Part shown: positions 56,306-64,000 of the stretch, one piece after another
Numbering within the stretch: position 1 is the first letter of the stretch
Layout of the letters: each line of letters starts with the position of its first letter
Source: AP-15 sp963738185
GTDB lineage: Bacteria > Pseudomonadota > Alphaproteobacteria > ATCC43930 > CGMCC-115725
Reading direction: 5' to 3'
Assembly: GCA_963738185.1 (NCBI GenBank)
Contig: CAVTVA010000003.1
Location: 1 to 64,000 of the forward strand
Length of the DNA stretch: 64,000 nt
Program-made: the position numbers and the translations under genes
The notes under the pieces: model-generated
Databases searched by the model: none
Told to the model about the DNA's origin: nothing
The model's input: the letters and a program-made list of their open reading frames with translations, nothing else

Positions 56306-57547
56306 ATGAGCGGGCTTTTTGGTCCCGCGCTCCGCGAGGCTGCGGAGCACGAACGGCGCCCGGATCGGCCCCATGGCGCATCGCCGGCGCCTGGGCCGGA
56401 GCTGGCGCCCGGGCCGGAGCTGGCGCCTGGGCCGGAGCTGGCGCCTGGGCCGGAGCCGGCGCCTGGGCCGGAGCTGGCGGTCGTAATCCCGACCTTTAAC
56501 GAGCGCGGCAATGTCGGCCTGTTGGCGGAGCGGCTGGAAGTGGTGCTGGCCGGCATCGACTGGGAAGCGGTGTTTGTCGATGACGATTCGGCGGATGGAA
56601 CCGCCGATTATCTGCGGCTGCTGGGCCGGGCGGATCGCCGCATCCGCTGCATTCGCCGGGTCGGCCGGCGCGGTTTGAGCTCGGCCTGCATCGAGGGCAT
56701 GCTGGCAACCCCGGCACCCTACATCGCGGTCATCGACGGCGATCTGCAGCACGACGAAGCCCTGTTGCCGCAGATGCTCGAGCTGTTGAAGCGGCAGCCG
56801 ACCGACCTCGTCGTCGCCAGCCGCTATATGGCGAGCGGTGCGGCGGATGGGCTGTCGCCCAAGCGCCGCCGCTTGAGCCGCGCCGGGGTATGGCTCGCCA
56901 GGACCCTGTTGAAATCGGAGATGACGGATCCCGTCAGCGGGTTTTTTATGATGCGCCACGCCGTCGCCGACGCCGCAGCGCCGCGCCTGTCCGGGGTCGG
57001 AACCAAGATCCTGATCGATCTGCTGGCTTCCTCGCCGCGCGGACTGTCGGTGGCGGAGCTGCCGTACCGCTTTCGCGGGCGCAACGAGGGCAGCAGCAAG
57101 CTCGATTGGTACACCGCGTTCGAATATCTGGCGCTGCTGGTTGAAAAGACCAGCGGCCGATTGCTTCCGGCAAAATTCCTGCTGTTCGGGCTGGTCGGCG
57201 CCAGCGGCATGGTGGTCAACCTGGTGATGCTGCGGGTGCTGCTGGCCGCTTTTGGCTTTGTCGATGCGCAGGCCGCGGCAACGATTATCGCGATGGTCTG
57301 GAACTTCGTGTTGAACAACAGCCTGACCTATCGCGATTGCCGGCTGACCGGCTGGCGGGCGGTGCGCGGCTTGGCCTCGTTTATGGCGGTGTGCGGCCTC
57401 GGCGCCGTGATCAATGTGCTGGTTGCGCGCGACCTCTACGCCGCGACTGGAATGTGGCTTGCCGCCGGCGCCGGCGGCGCTGCGGTCGGCGCATTGCTCA
57501 ATTATGCGCTGAGCTCGATGTTCACCTGGGGCCGCCGGCTCTCTTGA
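56306..57547 (+). CDS. GT2 dolichyl-phosphate-mannose-synthase-like glycosyltransferase with GtrA domain
   Basis: A 413-residue membrane protein in two parts. Residues about 58-280 are a GT-A transferase like DPM1: VVIPTFNERGNVGLLAERL, FVDDDSADGTADY, VIDGDLQHDE with the DxD, VASRYM, and DPVSGFFMMRH. Residues about 290-410 are a GtrA-type four-helix membrane domain (KFLLFGLVGASGMVVNLVML, FVLNNSLTYRD). The pair makes polyprenyl-phosphate sugar and moves it across the membrane for glycan decoration. Before the enzyme lie five APGPEL hexapeptides from an 18-bp minisatellite. ATG at 56306 is the start I prefer; the frame is open from 56102. It is followed by a methyltransferase gene on the same strand. 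Confidence 0.88.
   Translation: MSGLFGPALREAAEHERRPDRPHGASPAPGPELAPGPELAPGPELAPGPEPAPGPELAVVIPTFNERGNVGLLAERLEVVLAGIDWEAVFVDDDSADGTADYLRLLGRADRRIRCIRRVGRRGLSSACIEGMLATPAPYIAVIDGDLQHDEALLPQMLELLKRQPTDLVVASRYMASGAADGLSPKRRRLSRAGVWLARTLLKSEMTDPVSGFFMMRHAVADAAAPRLSGVGTKILIDLLASSPRGLSVAELPYRFRGRNEGSSKLDWYTAFEYLALLVEKTSGRLLPAKFLLFGLVGASGMVVNLVMLRVLLAAFGFVDAQAAATIIAMVWNFVLNNSLTYRDCRLTGWRAVRGLASFMAVCGLGAVINVLVARDLYAATGMWLAAGAGGAAVGALLNYALSSMFTWGRRLS
56387..56476. repeat. Five 18-bp tandem repeats in the 5' part of the GT2-GtrA gene
   Basis: GCGCCTGGGCCGGAGCTG repeated five times with single differences (one unit ends GAGCCG). The period is a multiple of three and encodes APGPEL hexapeptides just ahead of the catalytic domain. 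Confidence 0.95.
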
Positions 57548-57614
57548 CCGGCGCGTTGCGCTCATTCGCCGCACCCGGAGCTGGGACAGCGCTAGGTTCA
57601 GGAGCCGATGCGCA

Positions 57615-58274
57615 ATGTTCGAGGCGGAAGCTCGCTGGTTGTGCCGCGCGCTCGACGGGTTTGCCGCCGATCGATTGTCACCGCTGCTCAACCTCGGCAG
57701 CAGCACCGCTGCGTTCCGAGAACGGACCCAACCGTGGACCGAGCAGCTTCTGTTTCGACCGCTGCGCGCCCGCGGCATCGAAATTTCCCATGTCGATATG
57801 CGCGATGGGGCGGGTGTCGATGTCCGGGCCGATCTGGCTGACGCGGCGGATCTGCCGCGGCTGCGCGCGCGCCGGCCGCAGGCACTGTTGTGCTGCAATA
57901 TCCTGGAGCACGTTGCCGATCCTTACCTGCTGGCGCGTCATTGCCTCGATCTGCTGGAGAGCGGCGGGCTCGTATTTGTCACCGTGCCGTTCAGCTATCC
58001 TCATCACCGCGATCCGATCGACACGATGTACCGACCGAGCCCCAGCGAATTGGCGACCCTGTTCGCCGGCGCGCGGCTGCTCGAGGCCGCGATCATCGGC
58101 GCCGGCGCGTCCTATCGCGACGACGTGCGGCGCCGGCCCTGGATTCTGCTGCGCCATGTAGCCCGCTTTCCGGCGCCGTTCATATCGCTGGAAAAGTGGA
58201 AGCGATCGATGGCGAAGCTCTATTGGCTTGGCGCCGAATATCGCATCACCTGCGGCGTGTTCGAGAAGCTCTGA
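57615..58274 (+). CDS. Class I SAM-dependent methyltransferase-like protein
   Basis: The 219-residue protein has LLNLGSSTAAFRE as a degenerate SAM loop, VDMRDGAGVDVRADLAD with acidic ligands, and ALLCCNILEHVADPYLLAR, the signature of class I small-molecule methyltransferases. The C-terminus (SLEKWKRSMAKLYWLGAEYR) is basic. ATG at 57615 has AGGAG nine bases before it. It lies 67 bases after the GT2-GtrA gene, so O-methylation of the same glycan is a plausible role. The SAM loop departs from the GxGxG pattern, so activity is uncertain. Confidence 0.82.
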   Translation: MFEAEARWLCRALDGFAADRLSPLLNLGSSTAAFRERTQPWTEQLLFRPLRARGIEISHVDMRDGAGVDVRADLADAADLPRLRARRPQALLCCNILEHVADPYLLARHCLDLLESGGLVFVTVPFSYPHHRDPIDTMYRPSPSELATLFAGARLLEAAIIGAGASYRDDVRRRPWILLRHVARFPAPFISLEKWKRSMAKLYWLGAEYRITCGVFEKL

Positions 58275-58382
58275 GCCGATGGCGCTGCGCACCATGGCCG
58301 CATGCGCTATGGCCCGGCGCGCGTCGCCGCGATCCGCGATCAGGCGTTGTCCCGGCGCTGGGCTGGTCGCTACTATCGCCCG

Positions 58383-59052
58383 ATGCGCGTCCTCTATCAC
58401 GTCCTCCTGTCCCCGGCCGCGCGCAAGGTGCGGGTCGTGCTGCGGGAGAAAAGCCTCGACTTCACGTTGAAGGCGGAAAAGACCTGGGAGCGGCGGCCGG
58501 AATTCCTGGCGCTCAACCCGGCCGGCGAGGTGCCGGTGCTGATCGAGCCCGACGGCACCGTGCTCGCCGAATTCGGCGGCGATCGTCGAATATCTCGACG
58601 AGGTCTATCGCGAGAAGCTGCTGATCGGCATCAACCCGGTCGATCGCGCCGAGGTGCGCCGCCTGACCGCCTGGTTCGACGTCAAGATGAACCTCGAAGT
58701 GACCGAGAACCTGCTCGGCGAAAAGATGATGAAGCGCTATTTCGGGCATGGGCAGCCGAACTCGCGGGCGATCCGCGCCGGCCATGCCAATCTGCCGCAT
58801 CACCTCGATTATATCGGCTATCTGATCGAGCGGCGGCGCTGGCTCGCCGGCGACCATTTTTCGATCGCCGACATCAGTGCCGCGGCGCAGCTGTCCAGCC
58901 TCGACTATCTCGGCGACGTGCCGTGGGACGCGCACGAGCCAGCCAAGGAATGGTACGCGCGGATCAAGTCGCGGCCGAGCTTTCGCCCGATTCTCGCCGA
59001 CCACCTGCCGGGGGTTCCGCCGCCCGCGCACTACGCCGACCTCGATTTCTGA
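58383..59052 (+). CDS. Glutathione S-transferase family protein, frameshifted
   Basis: A GST of about 222 residues. The thioredoxin-fold half has YHVLLSPAARKVRVVLREK and FLALNPAGEVPVLIEPDG. The frame changes at about 58572, where GAATTCGG contains one extra T; without it the text reads LAESAAIVEYLDEVYREKLL, the conserved glutathione site. The helical half is intact (EVRRLTAWFDVKMNLEVTEN, WLAGDHFSIADISAAAQLSS, PSFRPILADHLPGV) and ends at 59052. The Ser/Cys of SPAARKV is the likely active residue. ATG at 58383. It may follow the methyltransferase gene in the same transcript, with no clear functional link. Confidence 0.9.
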
Positions 59053-59080
59053 GCTTCCTCCTTCGGCGCTCCGCGCGGCT

Positions 59081-60325
59081 CTAGGCCGGCCGGGCTTGCC
59101 GAGCGCCGTCGGGCGAGGAATGCGGGGGCGCTGGCGGTTTGGTCTCGGGCATCGCCGCGGCGACCAGAGCAGCGGCAAAGACGGCGACCCCGGCCATTCC
59201 AAGAAAGCTGGCGGCGCCGCCGAATTGATCGGCCACCAGCCCAGCTGCGGTCGTGCTGAGCGTCGCGCCGCCGCCGACGGCCAGCCCGACAAGGCCGAGG
59301 CAGGTCGTGTAGTGGCCGGTCTTGCGGGTGATATCGGCGATGATCAGCGGCGTCATCACCCCAAGCGCCGCAGCGCTCAGCCCGTCGAGCAGCTGGATCA
59401 GGATCATCAGGAACGGGTTGGCGACCCCGGCCAGCAGCACGCCACGGATCGGCAGCACCACAAAGCCGACCAGCAGCACCGGGCGCCGCCCCCAGCTCTC
59501 GGCGGCGCGCCCCGCCCAGGGCGAGACCAGCGCGGTGATGAATTGCGGCCCAACGATGCAGGCGGCGATCACCAGCGGCGCCACCCGCCCCGCCCGCTCG
59601 GTCACCAGCCCGGCGGCGATCGGCAGCATCGCCGCGTTGGCGAGCTGGAACAGGGCGGCGCAGAGACAAAAGATCAGCAGCCGGCGGTCGCTGAGAAACC
59701 GCCAGGACCGGCCGGGAGCCTCGGGCGGGTCGGCTGGAGCCGGCTCGGGTGCCGCGGCCTGCGGAGCGCGCCAGGAATGCTCCCTGCCGATCGCCTTGAG
59801 CGCGCCCAGCGCCGGCAGCCCGAGCGCGCCGGTCAACAAAAAGACCGCGCGGCCCGACAGGTAAAAGCCGAACAGGCCCATCATCCCGGCGGCGAACGCA
59901 TTGCCGAGCGCGGCATAGCGCGCGTTGCGGCCGAGCCGCTCGCCGAGCGCGTGGTGGCCGACCAGGGCCAGGCTCAGCGCCGCGATCGCCGGGCCGAGAG
60001 CGGAGCTGGCAAAGGCGTGCAGCACCTCGGCCGAAGCGATCGGCAGAAAGGCCGGCCATAGCGCGATGCACAGCGCGCTCGCCATCACCGCAACGATCGC
60101 GGCGGCGGCCGCGGCGCGCTTGCTGCCGATCGCGTCGACGAGCGCACCGCCCGGAACCTGGCTCGCCATCGCGGCGATCGTGCCGGCGCTCAGCACCTCG
60201 CCGATGGCGCCCAGGGTCCAGCCCGCGCTGGTCAGGTAGACCGAGATGAACGGGCCGAAACCGGTCTGGAAATTGGCAACAAAGAAGTTGAGCCAATCGA
60301 GCCCGCGCAGAGGACGGCTCAGCAC
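59081..60325 (-). CDS. Major facilitator superfamily transporter
   Basis: The 414-residue protein has twelve hydrophobic segments. Marks are GFGPFISVYLTSAGWTLGAI in helix 1-2, VDAIGSKRAAAAAA for the loop 2-3 motif, a long acidic cytoplasmic loop with AAPEPAPADPPEAPGRS in the middle, and GRAAESWGRRPVLLVG as the second-half repeat. The start is GTG at 60325. The group resembles sugar-phosphate and drug efflux MFS proteins of unknown substrate. Its stop lies 29 bases from the convergent GST gene. Confidence 0.9.
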   Translation of the reverse strand: MLSRPLRGLDWLNFFVANFQTGFGPFISVYLTSAGWTLGAIGEVLSAGTIAAMASQVPGGALVDAIGSKRAAAAAAIVAVMASALCIALWPAFLPIASAEVLHAFASSALGPAIAALSLALVGHHALGERLGRNARYAALGNAFAAGMMGLFGFYLSGRAVFLLTGALGLPALGALKAIGREHSWRAPQAAAPEPAPADPPEAPGRSWRFLSDRRLLIFCLCAALFQLANAAMLPIAAGLVTERAGRVAPLVIAACIVGPQFITALVSPWAGRAAESWGRRPVLLVGFVVLPIRGVLLAGVANPFLMILIQLLDGLSAAALGVMTPLIIADITRKTGHYTTCLGLVGLAVGGGATLSTTAAGLVADQFGGAASFLGMAGVAVFAAALVAAAMPETKPPAPPHSSPDGARQARPA

Positions 60326-60383
60326 CGGGGAAAAGGCCGAACCCCGATCTGTGATCTCGCTCGAACGGCGATCGCGAATAGCG

Positions 60384-60821
60384 TCACCGCGAAGCGTTGG
60401 GTGGCGGACTGCTCTGGCCCGAGCGCGGCAGGGTCACGATCGAGACTGGCTGGTCCGCACCCTTGTATTCGGGCGCCGCCTCGAGCTGCTTGCGGCTGAT
60501 GTCGAGGGCGATGACGTTTTTCTGCTCGCCCATGTCAAACAGCAGGGCGCCCCAGTCGATCGCAATCTTGCGGGTGCCGACGCCGAGAAACCCGCCGAAA
60601 TCGATCACCGCGGCGCGCGGCTTGCCGGCCTGGTCGAACAGCACATCGACGATCGGGCCCATCTTCTCGCCGGTCGCGCTGACCACGTCCTTGCCGAGGA
60701 TCGGCATCAGGTGGTCTCCTGGAACACGCTGCAGCTCGGTCGCTTGCGACGGAGCGCTGCCGCTCGGCGCGGTGGGGGCGGCGCAGGCCGGCGGTGCTCC
60801 GAGTACCGCGGCAAGGCTCAC
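60384..60821 (-). CDS. PRC-barrel domain protein, probably exported
   Basis: The protein of at least 145 residues holds one PRC-barrel (about 40-115: LMPILGKDVVSATGEKMGPI, VLFDQAGKPRAAVIDFGGFL), the small beta-barrel seen in photosynthetic reaction centres, RimM and stress proteins. A hydrophobic start (LAAVLGAPPACAA) looks like a signal end, so the true start may lie upstream of GTG 60821, where the same frame continues APGAALALAFAASVS without a conventional start codon. Here, as for HiPIP, a non-ATG start or a small frameshift is possible. Function unknown. It stands 58 bases upstream of the MFS gene on the same strand. Confidence 0.82.
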   Translation of the reverse strand: MSLAAVLGAPPACAAPTAPSGSAPSQATELQRVPGDHLMPILGKDVVSATGEKMGPIVDVLFDQAGKPRAAVIDFGGFLGVGTRKIAIDWGALLFDMGEQKNVIALDISRKQLEAAPEYKGADQPVSIVTLPRSGQSSPPPNASR

Positions 60822-61181
60822 GCTGGCGGCAAATGCCAGGGCCAGCGCGGCACCGGGCGCGCGGCGAGAGGTGCGGTGGCCGGGTGCGTCATTGAACCGC
60901 AGGGTGGCCGCGGACCCGCGGTGCGGTCGGCGCTGCTGGCTGCGGCGATCGAGTATTCCATGACTGGGCTGCAGCGTCGGCGCTCCGAACAGGAATAGAG
61001 TCCTCCTCGCTCCGTTAGCGCTTCAGAAGGCGCGTTCCGAACCGGAGCGCGGCCTCATCCAGAACCGAGGACCTGCAATGAAGCTTGGGGGGTTCGCCGA
61101 TGTCAACAGCATGTCAACGCGGGAATCTTGTTCGCTTGGGTTGAGCAGTAGCGTTTCAACTTTGGGGAGATCGGGAAATAC
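60822..61181. other. Gene-free stretch between divergent genes
   Basis: The first 80 bases may be the 5' end of the PRC-barrel gene. The remainder (to 61181) should contain promoters for that gene and for the plus-strand ABC transporter. I see no repeats or RNA genes. Confidence 0.5.
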
Positions 61182-63065
61182 ATGATGAGTGCAGAGCGAT
61201 CGATGCAGCGGCCTTTCCGCCGGTTCTCGACCGCGCGCCTGAGGGCCGCTGGGGCCCGAGGCGCCGGGTCTCGGCCCCGCCAGGACCTTCCTGGGCCCGA
61301 TCCGGGGGCTGCATCGTTCCCGCGCCGCCCGATCGCGTTCTTGTGGCATTACGCCAAGCGGCGGCCGCTGCTGCACCTGACCGCGATCGCCTCGGTTGCC
61401 GGCGCCGCCAGCTTTGCTTCTTTCGCCCAATACGGCTTGAAGATGATCGTCGATGCGATGGCCGCCGGTCCGCAGCATATCGCGCAGGTCTGGTTGGCGC
61501 TCGGCGTGTTCGCCGCGCTGACGGCCGGGGAAAGCGTGCTGTGGCGCTTCGGCAGCTGGTCCGGCTACCGGGCAATGCTGGTCGACAAGGCGGAAGCGAA
61601 ATTCGACCTGTTCAACCATCTGAGCGGCCATTGCAGCCGGTACTTTGCCGACCGGATGGGCGGCGCCTTGGCCAACCGGGTCTCCGCCGCCGGCGATGCG
61701 CTGCAGCAGGTGCATTCGATCACCATGTTCAACGTCGTCCCGGTCTGCGCCGATTTCGTCGCCGCCCTGGCGATGCTGGCGACGGTGCAATGGCAGCTCG
61801 TCGCCGCACTCTGCGCCTTTGTCGCGGTGATGGCCGGCGGGCTCGCCCGGTTCAGCCATCGCGGCGCGGCCCGGCATCGCCTGCACGCCGATCGGGCCGC
61901 CGAGGTCGGCGGCGAGCTGGTCGATGTTCTTTCCAACATATGGCTGGTCAAGGCCTTTTCGGCCCGCACCCGCGAGCGCGCCCGGTTCGAGCGGCTGCTG
62001 AAAAGCGAGGAGAGCGCGCATCGCGGCAGCCTGATGTATGTCGAGCGGCTGCGGGTGTTCCACGATCTTGGCCTGTGGCTGATGGCCGGCGGCATGCTCG
62101 CCTGGACCTTGCATCTGTGGAGCCGGGGCACGATCACCCCAGGCGACGTGATCCTGACCGTGGCGCTGGCGCTGCGCATCCTGCACGGCTCGCGCGATTT
62201 CGCGTTCGCCATGGTCAACACCACCCAGTACCTCAGCCGCATCGGCGAATCGATCGAGGTGATCGGCGAAAACCACCGGGTGCTCGACCCGCCGGACGCG
62301 GCCCAATGGGTTCATCTCGGCGGCAGCATCGCGTTCGAGGATGTCGATTTCTGCTATCCGGGTGGGCAGGAAGTGTTTCGCGGGTTCAACCTGCGGGTCC
62401 AGCCTGGCGAGCACGTCGCGATCGTCGGGCCTTCGGGCGCCGGCAAATCGACCCTGATCGCCCTCTTGCAGCGCCTGGTCGATGTCGATCACGGCCGCAT
62501 CCTGATCGACGATCAGGACAGCCGGGCGATGGCTCAGGACAGCCTGCGCGCCGCGATCGCGGTGGTGCCCCAGGATGTTTCGCTGCTGCACCGTTCGGTG
62601 CTCGAAAACATTCGCTATGCCCGGCCGGAGGCGAATGACGCCGAGGTGCTGGCCGCGGCGCGGGCGGCGCGGTGCGACGAGTTTATCCGCGAATTGCCGC
62701 AAGGCTACGCCACGATCGTCGGCGAGCGCGGCACCAAGCTGTCGGGCGGCCAGCGGCAGCGCATCGCCATCGCCCGCGCGCTGATGAAAGACGCCCCGAT
62801 TATCGTGCTCGACGAGGCGACCTCGGCGCTCGACAGCGCGTCGGAGATCGAAATCCAGCAGGCGCTTGGCGTCTTGATGCGCGGCCGCACCGTGCTGGCG
62901 ATCGCCCACCGGCTGTCGACGGTGGCGAATTTCGACCGGGTCGTCGTGCTCGAGCGCGGCGCCATCGTCGAGGACGGCAGCCCCGTGGAGCTGCGCCGCC
63001 GGCGCGGCAGGTTCGATCGCATGTGGCGGCTGCAGCAGGGCAAAGCCCTCGAACTCGCCGATTGA
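61182..63065 (+). CDS. ABC-type exporter, fused membrane and ATPase domains
   Basis: The 627-residue half-transporter has an N-terminal six-helix membrane region (about 50-350) and a complete ATPase domain: Walker A GPSGAGKST, Q-loop VVPQDVSLLHRS, signature LSGGQRQR, Walker B IIVLDEATSALD, H-loop AHRLST. It is a second MsbA-type exporter in the window, but not next to lipid A genes, so a lipid, glycan or drug substrate is open. The first 45 residues are a basic, disordered leader. ATG at 61182 or the next codon. It is monocistronic; the cupin gene that follows is on the other strand. Confidence 0.92.
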   Translation: MMSAERSMQRPFRRFSTARLRAAGARGAGSRPRQDLPGPDPGAASFPRRPIAFLWHYAKRRPLLHLTAIASVAGAASFASFAQYGLKMIVDAMAAGPQHIAQVWLALGVFAALTAGESVLWRFGSWSGYRAMLVDKAEAKFDLFNHLSGHCSRYFADRMGGALANRVSAAGDALQQVHSITMFNVVPVCADFVAALAMLATVQWQLVAALCAFVAVMAGGLARFSHRGAARHRLHADRAAEVGGELVDVLSNIWLVKAFSARTRERARFERLLKSEESAHRGSLMYVERLRVFHDLGLWLMAGGMLAWTLHLWSRGTITPGDVILTVALALRILHGSRDFAFAMVNTTQYLSRIGESIEVIGENHRVLDPPDAAQWVHLGGSIAFEDVDFCYPGGQEVFRGFNLRVQPGEHVAIVGPSGAGKSTLIALLQRLVDVDHGRILIDDQDSRAMAQDSLRAAIAVVPQDVSLLHRSVLENIRYARPEANDAEVLAAARAARCDEFIRELPQGYATIVGERGTKLSGGQRQRIAIARALMKDAPIIVLDEATSALDSASEIEIQQALGVLMRGRTVLAIAHRLSTVANFDRVVVLERGAIVEDGSPVELRRRRGRFDRMWRLQQGKALELAD

Positions 63066-63086
63066 GCCGCCCGGCCGCAGGTCCTC

Positions 63087-63464
63087 TCAGTCGGCGTAAT
63101 AGTGGGTTTCGTAGAGCAGGCAGCCGCCATTCGACTTGAACGGGCCGTGCACCGCCCCCGGCGGCCGGCAGGCGTAGGTGCCGGCGGCGAAGTTCTCGCC
63201 GCCCTGGCCTTCGGCGTCGTTGCCGACGGTCAGGTCGCCCGACAGCAGATAGACCTCCTCCCAGTAGTCGTGAACAAAGGGTGCGGTCGTGAACACGCCC
63301 GGGGCAAAACGCAGCAGGCGGGTCCGGCTGCCGCGGTGCGCGTTCTCGTCGAGCGCGCCGGCCAGGACCTTCTGCTCGATGCCGGCGGGATAGCCCGGCG
63401 GCGTCTCCCAGCCGGTGCTCATATCGAGGCGGTGAAATTCCAGATGCGGCTTGTCGGGGTGCAT
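63087..63464 (-). CDS. Cupin-domain protein
   Basis: The 125-residue single-domain cupin has HDYWEEVYLLSGDLTVGN with the first metal box (His, Glu) and CRPPGAVHGPFKSNG with the second (His), the typical arrangement of small cupin dioxygenases and isomerases. I start it at ATG 63464 (MHPDKPHLEFHRL); the frame is open to 63518. It is convergent with the ABC exporter and about 150 bases from the divergent alcohol dehydrogenase gene, so it could serve the same pathway. Substrate unknown. Confidence 0.87.
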   Translation of the reverse strand: MHPDKPHLEFHRLDMSTGWETPPGYPAGIEQKVLAGALDENAHRGSRTRLLRFAPGVFTTAPFVHDYWEEVYLLSGDLTVGNDAEGQGGENFAAGTYACRPPGAVHGPFKSNGGCLLYETHYYAD

Positions 63465-63612
63465 CGGGCAGTTCCTCGTCGGCGGCGAATGCGTGGCTTT
63501 ACCGCATCGGCATCGCAACCGGCAATCCCGCCTTGCCGGGTTTCGGCATTACCGGGCCTGGCCGAAAGGGCGTAGGCTCCGCACGGGATTTACCAACCAA
63601 CCGGAGGGAGCG

Positions 63613-64000
63613 ATGCGCGGCGTGGTGTTCACGGGCGAGCGGGAAATCGAGCTGATGGAGTTTCCGGACCCGAGTCCGGGGCCGGGCGAGGTCGTCGTCG
63701 AGATGAAGGCCTCTGGCATGTGCGGCAGCGACCTGCACCAGTACCGCCGGCCGAAATCGGGAGGCGAGTCGATCGGCGGCTTGCCGGTCAACCCAAACCC
63801 GGTGATCGGCGGGCACGAGCCCTGCGGCGATCGTCGCCGCGGTGGGCCTCGGCGTCGACCCGAAGCAGGCGAGGGTCGGCGAGCGGGTCATGGTGCACCA
63901 CTACAAGGGCTGCACCGTGTGCAGCCATTGCCGCTCCGGCTGGTCGCAATTGTGCCAGGAGGAGCCGGTCCTGGTCTACGGCAACAACGCTCATGGCGGG
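63613..64000 (+). CDS. Zinc-dependent alcohol dehydrogenase, 3' end outside window, frameshifted
   Basis: The visible 129 codons are the N-terminal part of a medium-chain zinc dehydrogenase. They show MKASGMCGSDLHQYRRP with the catalytic zinc Cys, GGHEPCG with the His-Glu pair, and HHYKGCTVCSHCRSGWSQLC with the structural zinc cysteines. The frame changes at about 63824-63829 (CCTGCGGCGATCG), where two bases appear missing from GCGCG; past this point the reading AIVAAVGLGVDPKQARVGER is continuous. The start at ATG 63613 has GGAGGGAG at good spacing. Family members oxidise sugars or polyols (sorbitol/threonine type). The Rossmann half lies beyond 64000. Confidence 0.9.
   Translation, partial: MRGVVFTGEREIELMEFPDPSPGPGEVVVEMKASGMCGSDLHQYRRPKSGGESIGGLPVNPNPVIGGHEPCGDRRRGGPRRRPEAGEGRRAGHGAPLQGLHRVQPLPLRLVAIVPGGAGPGLRQQRSWR

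Noticed and set aside
54635..57898. A 1087-codon minus-strand frame
   Set aside because: Only the part below 56071 is a real gene (GT9). The rest is antisense to the GT2-GtrA gene.
58565..63830. Shared GGCGATCGTCG text at the GST and ADH frame breaks, as a possible programmed frameshift signal
   Set aside because: Both simply encode Ala-Ile-Val; the needed corrections differ (one extra T in GST, two missing bases in ADH), and no slippery heptamer or downstream hairpin is evident.

Overview
The window is GC-rich DNA of a Gram-negative alphaproteobacterium. A Rhodospirillales-like or Hyphomicrobiales-like origin is inferred from the lipid A/Kdo block msbA - DUF374 - waaA - lpxK - lpxL, from hldD, and from the adjacent valS - popZ - tolC - pcm genes (PopZ is alphaproteobacterial). 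A CcrM- or GcrA-type marker was not seen, so the order cannot be fixed.

Layout. 1-77: end of a tRNA-Ser(UGA). 126-2277: aromatic-oxidation operon on the minus strand (Rieske oxygenase, a HiPIP that seems to start at CTG, VOC protein). 3006-6186: an isolated plus-strand patch with a beta-lactamase-like serine hydrolase, an M23 peptidase and the decayed 3' end of an MmeI-like methyltransferase. 6299-13241: aquaporin and the lipid A/Kdo operon. 13442-20198: LigB-type dioxygenase, small secreted protein, PmbA/TldE, OxlT-like transporter and UbiD decarboxylase. 20432-25941: esterase, then a heparinase II/III - MFS - helical protein operon. 26071-27368: ISAs1 transposase with a TGATCA repeat array at its 3' end. 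28160-31688: plus-strand pair of a QueC-like PP-loop protein and a SARP/TPR regulator. 31788-36512: TPP enzyme, SDR, hldD, KamA-type radical SAM enzyme. 36841-37395: broken brnT/brnA toxin-antitoxin pair. 37408-45391: valS, popZ, tolC, pcm, folK, FAD oxidase. 45531-53573: secreted protein, PHB depolymerase with a ribbon-helix-helix regulator, a large unrecognised protein, mepA and oligoendopeptidase F. 53725-64000: SDR, GT9, GT2-GtrA, methyltransferase, GST, MFS, PRC-barrel protein, ABC exporter, cupin and a truncated zinc alcohol dehydrogenase.

Functional themes. Outer-membrane construction is the strongest (heptose epimerase, Kdo transferase, lipid A kinase and acyltransferase, flippase, TolC, GT9, GT2-GtrA, murein endopeptidases). 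The second is aromatic and carboxylate catabolism (Rieske oxygenase, two ring-cleavage dioxygenase relatives, UbiD, OxlT-like carrier, TPP enzyme). Polysaccharide breakdown and storage-polymer use form a third (heparinase operon, PHB depolymerase).

Sequence quality matters here. At least twelve otherwise convincing genes carry single-base frameshifts, several repairable by removing one base, and valS has two compensating shifts. This looks more like residual indel error in the assembly than mass gene decay, so frameshifted genes are given as CDS over the full span. Only the methyltransferase remnant and brnT/brnA are typed as pseudogenes. The DNA is also rich in minisatellites (15, 18 and about 20 bp units) and in palindromic extragenic repeats.
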